Source: Odontesthes bonariensis
Taxonomy: Eukaryota; Chordata; Actinopteri; Atheriniformes; Atherinopsidae
Assembly (NCBI RefSeq): GCF_027942865.1
Contig: NC_134510.1
Location: 32,176,663-32,240,662, forward strand
DNA: 64,000 nucleotides
Reading direction: 5' to 3'
The position numbers and the translations under genes were made by a program. Under the pieces are notes generated by a model that was not told the origin of the DNA, searched no databases, and saw only the letters and a program-made list of their open reading frames with translations. Of this stretch, positions 51,101 to 60,400 are shown in pieces (position 1 is the first letter of the stretch; each line of letters starts with the position of its first letter).

Positions 51101-54100
51101 ATCCACATATTAGTTATATTAACACAATAATAAATATTTATGATTCAGATTTTACACACCATGTGCATTTTGTCTAGTTCAAGCTTTTCAGTAAGTTAAT
51201 AAACTACGAAGACAGTCCAGATGTCTGCTTTCGAGCGTTTTTTTTAATCACTTTAATTGCAGAGCTCTGTCTCCCACTGCTCTATCACCCCAAAAATCAG
51301 ATCTGTTAGCATATCAGAGTTAAGGTATTTTTCTTCTGCTCCTCCTTCTTCTTATTTGATGTTTTACGGCAGTTGAATGCAACGTAACAAGGCCTGCAAC
51401 TATTGTTTCTATTATACATGTCTGTGTGCTTTACTCACCATCTGACTGATTGAAGCGTTGCATTACGTTGCTCATTTCTGTTTTTAAGAATTGGTGATTG
51501 TAGATGTTTCTCTCTGCCTCTATTTTCCAGAAGTCTGGATCAAAGTTCTCAATCCAAGCAGTCTTAGGGATGATCTTCCTGAGGCTGCAGTTATAGTATA
51601 CAAGCTCTTGCCCACCTACATTTACAACTTCAGAGAATTCAGGAAATTCCTTCATACCTGTGACAACAGTCACAAAGTATGTCAAAGAGTGTGTCACTGA
51701 AACAAACAAAAAAAAAAAAACTGTTTCAGGTTTTCACAAACATATCTGGCTTTTTCATTTCCACATTGCTAAAATGAAGTGAGTGTTACTGAGTGTAAAG
51801 AATGCTAAAACAGCAGATGCCTCTTTAAATATACAAAATACATAATAGCAACAATAATATTAAGACAGTTAACATTATTATTATTATTATAAATTATAAA
51901 TTATAAATTACATTATTATTATAAAATTATTATTACTATTGTATTTACCATGCTTTTGTTTGTAAAATACCCAAACTGTGTTTTTAGTGTCATAAAACAA
52001 AATAATAAACTGACACATTACTATAATATTGGATCATGTAATAATAAATAATCTTAAGCTTCTCTTGGCTACTGCTGGGGTTATGTTTTTGCAGGTTTGT
52101 AAAATACCCAAACTTTGTTCTCAGTGTCATAAAACAAAATAATAAACGGCCACATTATTATAATATTGGATCATGTAATAAGAAAGAATCTTTAACTTCT
52201 CTTCGCTACTACTGGGGTTATGTTTTTGCAGGTTTGACGGGCAGTGAATGCTCGAGTTGCACAGATGTTTTCAGACACTACTATGTAGGCAAACATGCAA
52301 CTGGTAGTGTGTACACTAAGAAGTACATTAATCACTAAGCCTATTTGCATTGCAGCCGAGACACCCAGGGCCAGACCAGCCGAGACACCCAGGGCCAGAC
52401 CAGCCGAGACACCCAGGGACATTGCAGCAGAGACACCCAGGGCCATTGCAGCAGAGACACCCAGGGCCAGACCAGCCGAGACACCCAGGGCCAGACCAGC
52501 CGAGACACCCAGGGCCATTGTAGCAGAGACACCCAGGGCCATTGCAGCAGAGACACCCAGGGCCAGACCAGCCGAGACACCCAGGGCCATTGTAGCAGAG
52601 ACACCCAGGGCCATTGCAGCAGAGACACCCAGGGCCATTGTAGCAGAGACACCCAGGGCCATTGCAGCAGAGACACCCAGGGCCAGACCAGCCGAGACAC
52701 CCAGGGCCAGACCAGCCGAGACACCCAGGGCCATTGCAGCAGAGACACCCAGGGCCATTGCAGCAGAGACACTCAGGGCCATTGCAGCCGAGACACCCAG
52801 GGCCATTGCAGCAGAGACACTCAGGGCCATTGCAGCCGAGACACCCAGGGCCATTGCAGCAGAGACACCCAGGGCCATTGCAGCAGAGACACTCAGGGCC
52901 ATTGCAGCCGAGACACCCAGGGCCATTGCAGCAGAGACACCCAGGGCCATTGCAGCAGAGACACCCAGGGCCATTGCAGCAGAGACACCCAGGGCCATTG
53001 CAGCAGAGACACCCAGGGCCAGACCAGCCGAGACACCCAGGGCCATTGCAGCAGAGACACCCAGGGCCATTGCAGCAGAGACACTCAGGGCCATTGCAGC
53101 AGAGACACCCAGGGCCATTGCAGCAGAGACACCCAGGGCCAGACCAGCCGAGACACCCAGGGCCATTGCAGCAGAGACACCCAGGGCCATTGCAGCAGAG
53201 ACACTCAGGGCCATTGCAGCAGAGACACCCAGGGCCATTGCAGCAGAGACACCCAGGGCCATTGCAGCAGAGACACCCAGGGCCATTGCAGCAGAGACAC
53301 CCAGGGCCATTGCAGCAGAGACACCCAGGGCCATTGCAGCAGAGACACCCATGGCCATTGCAGCCGAGACACCCAGGGCCAGACCAGCCGAGACACCCAG
53401 GGCCAGACCAGCCGAGACACCCAGGGACATTGCAGCAGAGACACCCAGGGCCAGACCAGCCGAGACACCCAGGGACATTGCAGCCGAGACACCCAGGGCC
53501 ATTGCAGCAGAGACACCCAGGGCCAGACCAGCCGAGACACCCAGGGCCAGACCAGCCGAGACACCCAGGGCCATTGTAGCAGAGACACCCAGGGCCATTG
53601 CAGCAGAGACACCCAGGGCCATTGCAGCAGAGACACCCAGGGCCAGACCAGCCGAGACACCCAGGGCCATTGTAGCAGAGACACCCAGGGCCAGACCAGC
53701 CGAGACACCCAGGGCCATTGTAGCAGAGACACCCAGGGCTATTGCAGCAGAGACACCCAGGGCCATTGTAGCAGAGACACCCAGGGCCATTGTAGCAGAG
53801 ACACCCAGGGCCAGACCAGCCGAGACACCCAGGGCCATTGCAGCAGAGACACCCAGGGCCAGACCAGCCGAGACACCCAGGGCCATTGCAGCAGAGACAC
53901 CCAGGGCCATTGCAGCAGAGACACCCAGGGCCAGACCAGCCGAGACACCCAGGGACATTGCAGCAGAGACACCCAGGGCCATTGTAGCAGAGACACCCAG
54001 GGCCAGACCAGCCGAGACACCCAGGGACATTGCAGCAGAGACACCCAGCTTATAAAATAAATGAACAATGTGTTTTTAAAAAGTGTTTAGTGATGTTTAG

Positions 54101-55267
54101 TAACAGTGTGTGTGTGTGTGTGGGGGGGGGGGGGTATGGATAGAGAGTGATATCTGAAGTTCATCTATACATGAAGTAAATCATACATAACAAAACAGAC
54201 ATACAGAATAATAAATAATAGTGTCTCATAGTTTAACACTATCTTAAATGAACAATGTGTTTTTAATTAATTTATTTAATTAAATAAATGAACTCTTTTT
54301 AAAATGACATTTTTTTAAATTAAAATGTTTAAAATGTTGTAATTTTTCCATGTCCATGATCTTTGAAAAAAAATTTAAATTTTTTTTTTACAAACTCGCT
54401 TGACTGTGATGTATACTATACTATTATATATTTTATTTTATAGTACAAGCTGTGTGCTTGTATTCTAAATATATAAGTTGATTAAAATTAATGGTTATAT
54501 ACATTTATTCTTTGAAATGTAGGGGTTTATTTGTAAAAATGGAGATAGAACCTTATAATTCTGAACAGAATCAGAATTATAAGGTTCTATCTCCATTTGG
54601 GCCATGTTAAAAAATCCCATTTCCAAATGTGCCAGGATTTTGATATTCTGTCCTTAAAGTGTCTGTAGGGTGATGGTCTTGTTGAGCTATAATAGTAGAT
54701 TATACTACATAACACTTTTGCCAGCTGGGATGTAAAAACTTTGATGCTCAATATCTCAGAACTACCCTAAACGGAGATAGAACCTTATAATTCTAAGCTC
54801 ACGATATGTTGGGCGGGAAAAAATATTTCAGGAAAATGCATCGAACATTTCTGAACCCATGTCTGCAGCCAAGATTGGAAATACTGGGTATATTCCATGT
54901 ATGCAGTATTAAAATGGAGCAACACAATCTTTATTTGACAAAAAAGGCTGAAAAAAGTCACAATTGTTGCTATTTTCTTTCTAAATTCTCTACTATAATG
55001 CTGGAGATAAAGATAGGCCTACTTTGCGACTACACTTTCAATATGACGTGATGGCGCATTAACAGCTGCGACGTATCCAGCGACATAGACACCTGTCACA
55101 ATCTGGCAACAACTTTCCATCAACGACTCTGTGTTAGTAAAGCTACAGTAAAAATGTACTTTTCAACATTTGTCAGCCATTTTTGTTTTAGCATTTAATA
55201 ATTCACACTCACCAGCCGCCGCCTCGCGCATTCCCAGCAGAAGCAGAACAAGTAAAGCCTTCATCAT
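48096..55267 (-). CDS. MHC class I heavy-chain-like gene, probably nonclassical (complete, 7 exons)
   Basis: Seven minus-strand exons join in frame into 356 codons: leader 55213-55267, alpha1 51439-51696, alpha2 50251-50526, alpha3 49488-49790, TM 49071-49175, and tails 48323-48363 and 48096-48128. All junctions are GT-AG in phase 1, apart from the last one (phase 0), which is the standard class I plan. The predicted product is a type I membrane protein that would pair with beta2-microglobulin. Conserved features are Y7 (HSLTYF), the NQS glycosylation site at the end of alpha1, and both alpha3 Ig cysteines (SCHATGFYP and YECVF). Missing features are both alpha2 disulfide cysteines, the anchor residues equivalent to K146 and Y159, and W167; position 59 is Phe. 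Several lost peptide-anchor residues argue for a nonclassical role. The teleost lineage (U, Z, L, S, P or H) could not be assigned by eye. No premature stop or frameshift was found. Intron 1 holds a 1.7-kb minisatellite. Confidence 0.93.
48323..48363 (-). CDS. MHC class I exon 6 (cytoplasmic tail)
   Basis: Encodes APDTSSAEDPNPKE, acidic and Ser/Pro-rich. The donor is GTGAGT. If unspliced, translation would read on VSTS and stop at TAA, giving an alternative short tail. Confidence 0.8.
49071..49175 (-). CDS. MHC class I exon 5 (connecting peptide and transmembrane segment)
   Basis: A hydrophobic run from TAAVIIVVVGALVAGG to GVIFW is followed by the KRR stop-transfer sequence. The acceptor is TTTTCCAG and the donor GTATGA. 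Phases match alpha3 and the tail exon. Confidence 0.9.
49488..49790 (-). CDS. MHC class I exon 4 (alpha3 Ig-like domain)
   Basis: The acceptor is CTCTCTAG and the donor GTAAGA. The C1-set Ig domain has its disulfide pair intact in SCHATGFYPKEAELFWRKDG and YECVFQLSG. The acidic loop EDVDKGE occupies the region that contacts CD8 in classical molecules. Confidence 0.94.
50251..50526 (-). CDS. MHC class I exon 3 (alpha2 domain lacking both canonical cysteines)
   Basis: The acceptor is CTTTCAG and the donor GTAGAA. It opens SHIYQWMYGI, where class I normally has MYGC, keeps YDGNDYL, AAAPQAVITK and NNW (W147), and has NFFPELLKKY where ECIEWLKKY is usual. No Cys is encoded anywhere in the exon. Confidence 0.93.
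51439..51696 (-). CDS. MHC class I exon 2 (alpha1 domain)
   Basis: The acceptor is TTTCAG and the donor GTGAGT. The domain opens VTHSLTYF (Y7 kept), has EFPEF, PKTAWIEN and DPDFW (Phe where Tyr59 normally sits), and ends RFNQSD with the usual N86 glycan site. An extra NCS sequon and unpaired Cys lie at VYYNCS. Confidence 0.93.
51871..51958. repeat. AT-rich simple repeat (ATT and TAAATTA units)
   Basis: Runs of (ATT)n and three TATAAATTA units lie directly left of the 138-bp duplication. Confidence 0.8.
51961..52235. repeat. 138-bp tandem duplication next to the minisatellite
   Basis: TGTAAAATACCCAAACT at 51961 recurs at 52099. The two copies (51961-52098 and 52099-52235) share ATAATATTGGATCATGTAAT and GGGGTTATGTTTTTGCAGG with scattered substitutions, so the duplication is not very recent. 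Confidence 0.9.
52348..54048. repeat. 24-bp-unit minisatellite (about 71 copies) in MHC class I intron 1
   Basis: An uninterrupted head-to-tail array of 24-bp units sharing GAGACACCCAGGGCC. Two main unit types alternate irregularly, one with CATTGCAGCAGA and one with CAGACCAGCCGA, plus minor variants (ATTGTAGCAG, GACACTCAGG, CAGCCGAG). The length is 1701 bp. Because 24 is divisible by 3 and the unit lacks stops in most frames, both strands show open frames up to about 600 codons; these are artefacts. A 120-bp (5-unit) higher-order period is visible at 52741-52920 and at 52981-53260. Confidence 0.97.
54104..54134. repeat. (GT)n-(G)n simple repeat
   Basis: A GT run of about 18 nt followed by about 13 G, just right of the minisatellite. 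Confidence 0.9.
54537..54598. repeat. 28-bp perfect inverted repeat (hairpin), 6-nt loop
   Basis: The arm at 54537-54564 (AAATGGAGATAGAACC...) is the exact reverse complement of 54571-54598, with loop ACAGAA. A third copy of the arm, GGAGATAGAACCTTATAATT, lies at 54773-54792. The right arm plus the third copy could therefore be the termini of a 225-bp MITE (about 54571-54797). Confidence 0.85.
54571..54797. mobile_element. Candidate 225-bp MITE with ~22-bp terminal inverted repeats
   Basis: The left end AGAATTATAAGGTTCTATCT is repeated inverted at the right end, with no ORF between. The target duplication was not resolved because a further terminus abuts on the left. Confidence 0.5.
55213..55267 (-). 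CDS. MHC class I exon 1 (signal peptide)
   Basis: Encodes MMKALLVLLLLGMREAAA, a short hydrophobic leader, and ends in phase 1 before GTGAGT. Two tandem ATGs (55267 and 55264) could both serve as start. Confidence 0.9.
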
Positions 55268-55406
55268 TCCTGCTCAGGATCAGAGCTGAAATGATGAGAA
55301 AATGTGGAAATATTGTTAGATAAAGCTCTGCTTTACCAATGGAAGTTTCTTGTGAGCTTAAACATCAGTTTTATGTAGGTACGACGGACAAGTGTGGAAA
55401 AAACAT

Positions 55407-55417
55407 GAAAGTGAAAG
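55407..55417 (-). promoter_or_regulatory. ISRE (interferon-stimulated response element) of the MHC class I gene
   Basis: On the gene strand the site reads ACTTTCACTTTCA (GAAAGTGAAAG on the plus strand), a consensus GAAANNGAAA, about 140 bp upstream of the ATG. Orientation and distance match the mammalian class I ISRE. This implies induction by IRFs and interferon. Confidence 0.75.
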
Positions 55418-55474
55418 TATTTTTTTCCCTTTATCGAGCCAGATAAACTACAGTCTATGTGGGCGGGTTTCTTA

Positions 55475-55485
55475 AGGGGAAATCC
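55475..55485 (-). promoter_or_regulatory. kappaB-like enhancer A site of the MHC class I gene
   Basis: The gene strand reads TGGATTTCCCC, one mismatch from GGGATTTCCC. It lies about 60 bp upstream of the ISRE, the same order as enhancer A and ISRE in mammals. An inverted CCAAT (ATTGG on the gene strand, 55336-55340) downstream could be a Y box. Confidence 0.45.
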
Positions 55486-56149
55486 AACTCTAACAGCTTA
55501 GAGCTTGTTAAAACATCATCTCATCAAACAGGATGACAACTTATTTTTTTTCATTTCTGAATATAGTCAATTCTTATTTATATTCATTGATCCTGTGAGA
55601 GAAACTGCTTTGTCAGCAGTAATGACAATATTATAAAGTGCAAAAGACAAAAATGTGTACAAAATTACTGTTAAGCCGACAGAAATGCGCAATATGAGTG
55701 AAGACAAACTGAGTGGAAAATAGAAATATGGTGAATAAACAAATAGATTGAGTTCAAGGAGAGCTGTGAAAGATTTTAGTAAGTATTTACAAATTTATAT
55801 AAATACATATTGAGAACACAATGGTGTGTTTACCTGTTACAGAGATGAGCCGTTGTTTAGTGAAATGGTAAAATGTAGGTATATCATTACCTGAAGAAGT
55901 CTTTCTGACAAAGGAGCTGAATGAGTCTGTCGGTGGATTAGCTCTGCTCTGTAGGGTGTTGTTGAGGGGTAGGACTGACCTCCTGTTAGTGACTGTCATA
56001 TGTCTGACTAATGATTTATTTCAGCTTTATGGTTGAGTTTAAAGTAGAGTCAACTCATTCCCTTCAGCAAGTTTGTTGAGCTTCTGTGTGAAAGCCTGAA
56101 GCTACTAACACTACAAAGCTTTATCTTTCCTGGGAGGATGACTAAATGA

Positions 56150-56460
56150 GTGGATGCTGGTGGATAGTAATGACAAAGAACAGGTGATAGTGATAAGGCA
56201 AAGGCAACTGAGGACATTTAGGGATAATGGTAGAAAACTGAAATAAAAACAGAACTGAGAGACTGACGAGAAACAAAGACAAAATCCTGAAGAACCAAAG
56301 CAGACACTGTCTAAAGGTATAAAGGGAGCTGAATTAAAAGCAAAGAGCATCAGCAAATCAAATGACCAAAACAAAAACAGGTAATCCATCCATCAGTCAT
56401 CAATCCAAGAAACCAAACCCAAACAAAACCCATGGAACTGACAGCTGAGGACTCAGAAGT
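56150..56460 (-). mobile_element. Degenerate LTR-like repeat, same family as 2.3-2.85 kb
   Basis: AAGGCAAAGGCAACTGAGGA followed by CATTTAGGGATAATG aligns with 2654-2684. It lies between the class I promoter and nagpa. Confidence 0.45.
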
Positions 56461-57125
56461 TTCAGGATTGCACTGAGTGTGCTACATGTGAATAAACTAG
56501 AAAATCTAACTGATATACTTTGACAAACTGTCAATAAAACAAATTAACATTCCTCTGGACTACAAACAAATTCTAGATGCAGTTTGCAGTGTGCAGAGCT
56601 GCTAACAATAAAATATCTCCATAAGTGTATTGTGTAACCAGTTGTGTATCAACTAAAACATTAGGAGAGAATAACAATAGAAATAGATAAAGTAGAGCAG
56701 TTTTTAAAAATTTACATTCAACAAGAATTGATTTATATCCAACAATATAATAAAATCCACTGGCTGTAAACACTATTTCACATTTCAAAGCTTTCCTTGA
56801 CCTCAGAGTCGAGTAAAATGTTATAATTGTAACCGTGAAAGCCCTCTTGAAAAGTGAACATGTTGCATAAGACAGAAATTGCTTCACCACGGGTACCTTC
56901 CTAAGATTGATGTCCAATCTTAAGAATCAAGGCAGAAAGAAAAAAAGACTGCAGGCCAGTGCATTGTTTCAATTTTCCTTTGTTAATGTTACGGCTAAGA
57001 ATTGTTCAGAGTAACATATTTCACCTGGCCGGGGTGTGATTCAGTGATATTAGACTCACACTAAGCCAACTTTAACCTCTAGTCAGAAGTGACTTTACTA
57101 GCAGAGAAAAGTAAAACCTTTATTT

Positions 57126-57200
57126 ATAATATAATATAATATAATATAATATAATATAATATAATATAATATAATATAATGTAATATAATATAATATAAT
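57126..57200. repeat. (ATAAT)n pentanucleotide microsatellite
   Basis: About 15 units with one G interruption, ending about 155 bp upstream of the nagpa start codon, so it may lie in its promoter. Confidence 0.95.
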
Positions 57201-57356
57201 GTGTAAAATAGATGATTTGTTTTCTATTAGCACTGCTTTTATTTTGTACTGGAACAGGAAGTGTATTTTATCTTTATTACGTTGACGTTGTGCTCTGGAT
57301 GATGTGGGGATCCACGGGTGGAGAGGGGAGCTTGACATAATAGTTCTCCGCCTCAT

Positions 57357-57439
57357 ATGGCAGCAGAGTCGCTGAAATGGTCGTGTGCGTGGCTGCTGTT
57401 GTGGCTCTGTGTTCGGGCGTCTGAAGCCAAAGACACCCG
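57357..57439 (+). CDS. nagpa: nagpa exon 1 (signal peptide)
   Basis: Encodes MAAESLKWS, then the hydrophobic AWLLLWLCV core, through EAKDT, ending in phase 2 before GTAAGA. It is followed by a 2.65-kb intron. Confidence 0.88.
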
Positions 57440-60400
57440 GTAAGACCGTTGGTTCTTCTTGAAGCTAACCGCTAATGTTAGCTTGCTAGCCTCTGTTAGC
57501 CACAGTCAAAACACGTATGTTCGAATTTTTTATTCCTCTTCTTTTCAATAATTCCAAATCACTGTTATGTTTGTTTGCTGTGGACATTATTCAGCAATCA
57601 ATTCCAGTGTATAATAAAGAGTTTTCGTGCCAAAAACACTTAAAGAAGTACATAAATTAAAGCTAACCTTACTAGCCAGCTGTTGGGCAACAGCAGCAAC
57701 TGTTTAAAAACTTATCTGGAGTCTTCAGTTCAAAGTACCTGAATTTGACCCCTGTACCTTCAGTGCGATAAAGCGTTCAGTCTACTCATGTGAGCAAACA
57801 TAAATAACTCTCTTTCAAATATGTGTAACACATAAATGTGTGGTTTGACTACTTAGTGACACTGACTGTGATGACAACAGCTGCACTTGTAGAGACCAAA
57901 CTTTCAGTCATAAGACAGGACGTCACGCTTTAGCTTTCATTTCTTCAGGAAGCTGACAGTTCCTGTTAAAATGCTGCTGCAGTTGGACTTATCAGCCACA
58001 AGATGGCGCTACCGTATGATACATTTCAAAACAGAGATCTCCCATTATCATCAGGCATTTTTTTAGAATTCTATTGATTCAATACATTTACTATAAATAG
58101 TCAATTAATTGACAGTAATTAAAGTAATTAACAGCTATTTTATGGTTTGTTCTCAACCGTTTTTGCTTTTAGTTTTTCCAAATGTGAGAATTTTTACTGT
58201 TATGTCAGAAAAATAAACGTGATCAAACGATTACAGTTTGATTGGGCTTGTGTCAGAGTTATATACAGTGTATTTCTCTTTATTATAGCCTTTTTTTGTT
58301 AATCCATATTTGCTTTTTTTCTCTCTTTCCTATACATGACACCACCTGCGACTAATCCTTGCCTATTTTAAAATTATTCACAGAAATGACCATAATAAAC
58401 AACAAGTCCATTGCATTTCCTGTGATGTTTGCCGTTGATACAGTGAAAGTCGTTCTGTCGTGCATTGAACCTCTCTCATTGATTATAAATGATAAAGTCA
58501 GTTTGATTTACTTCTGTTAGCCAAAGACATTTTGTAAATACTCAGAGGTTTTATAGCGATACGCCTCCAGGGCTAAACAGACATTGAAGAATAGTGCTGA
58601 AGAGAAAGAATTGATTATGTCAACTGAGAGTAAAGAAATCTATTGATAAGATTAGAATTGTATTTTAGGTAATCAGGATTTACGTACCCTTTATTTTCGA
58701 TATATCACCACTTTTAATTTCAGTGATTTGCCATAACGCTGCAGTTTTTGTAGCATGTTTAAATTGTTGTTCCTTTTTTTCAATAAAATTGACTACCAAC
58801 ATTTATAATGCAAAGATTTTCCAGATAGAAACATTTTAATGCTTTATATTACTGTTCAAGTGAAGACAGACAGTCTACCAAATCATCTCACTATATAGCC
58901 AGGCAGTCGTCTTAACTTCTATAACCTTTTGAAACCTTTTGGTCTAAATCAACCATAAGATATCATATTCATAGATTTCAGAATAGATTTCATCAAAATG
59001 ATATATAGAAGCCATATAAGTCAAAATCCAAAAATCCGCCATTTAGATTTTTCTCTTTGTTAATTTTGTAAACGCAAAAAACAATTAATCGATGAATTGT
59101 AATAAATATTGCATGTGAGGAAACCCACTATCATACACGTGTCAGGTAGCAGCATGACAAAAAGAGAAAAGTATGGGACAATTGAGATAGATGTATAGCT
59201 TGGGGACAGACTTTTTTTTACTGGTCTTAGGAAAAAACAAAGCTCAGTTTTTGAGAAAACACATTCCTTTTATTTATCAGACTCCAGTTTGACTTGCCAA
59301 AGATGTGAGATTAAATCTAACCCATTTGATGAGTCAGTATAACATTGATTTCTCTAAACACTAATACTTATTTGTATTTATTTTACTTATTTTATACATA
59401 ATCCAACAGAGGACGATTGACGGTTATTTCTTACTTATCTTATATGTGGTTATGGAACTCTTTTCCTTCCTTGTAGCGAGCTGGTAAAACATAATAAGGT
59501 ACCGCAAGGTTAACAGACATTATTGAACATAGTGGTGTGTTGTTAGGGAGTGGTTTTTATTTTTCTGATACATGTCTGTAGAATTCTCTAATTATACGTT
59601 TAATTAATTATAGGCTGTCATGCAACGGCCTGCAACCAATCATTATTTCTGCTTCGAATGTGCCTTATTATTTTCTTTACTGATGAGTAAAAAAAAAATC
59701 TATATAATTTAAGGGGGAATGTCCCTTTTTCTTTCCCTTTTTATCAATGAATGCCCCGATTGATGCCATCATCAGATCAAACAGATCAAAACCCAAAGAT
59801 ATGTCATTGACCATCATTTCATGTCATTGTTCTGTGCTTGATTAGAGACTTGTTTGCATTTTCTTCCCATTTTCTCCAAGATAATCCATTTTCAAGGAAC
59901 TGTAGCAACTTAGATATTTTTTGTATGAGTGGAAACAATAAAAAAAACATGTGAAAATCATCGTAGACTGTTTTTAAGCGATGCGTTGTAAGATTAGGAG
60001 GATAGTACTTGAGGAGTATACAGTACCACGTGTGCATACAGTAATTATTTGTAGACCTTTCACGTTAACAATGATTTTGCATTTTGTAGAGCTTCTATGG
60101 ACGATGACATCCTCCTGCCCTATGCCCACGGACACGGCCCCAGCCACTCTCACCGCCATGTCAGAGATTGTCAGTCTGTTATTTATGGCAACAACACCCA
60201 CGAGAGCTGGCCCTCCAGTAACCATAATGGGCAGCCAGTCGCTGAGTCTAAGATATTTGTGACGAACGTGGAAAGAAGTGCCAAATGGGTTTATGGTGAG
60301 TGACGGCATCCAAAGTGAAAGGTCTACCCAAGATAACTTTACTGATCAGAGTCTGGACTGATATGAGCCTCTGTGAACCTGTTGAACTTAGACCTGATCT

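Noticed and set aside
52348..54048. Regular short repeats resembling a CRISPR array
   Set aside because: Units are contiguous with no unique spacers, in a vertebrate intron.
52192..54060. Long ORFs on both strands (571-612 codons) read as repetitive proteins
   Set aside because: They are frame-through translations of a 24-bp minisatellite in an intron. There is no unique domain, start context or conserved partner exon.
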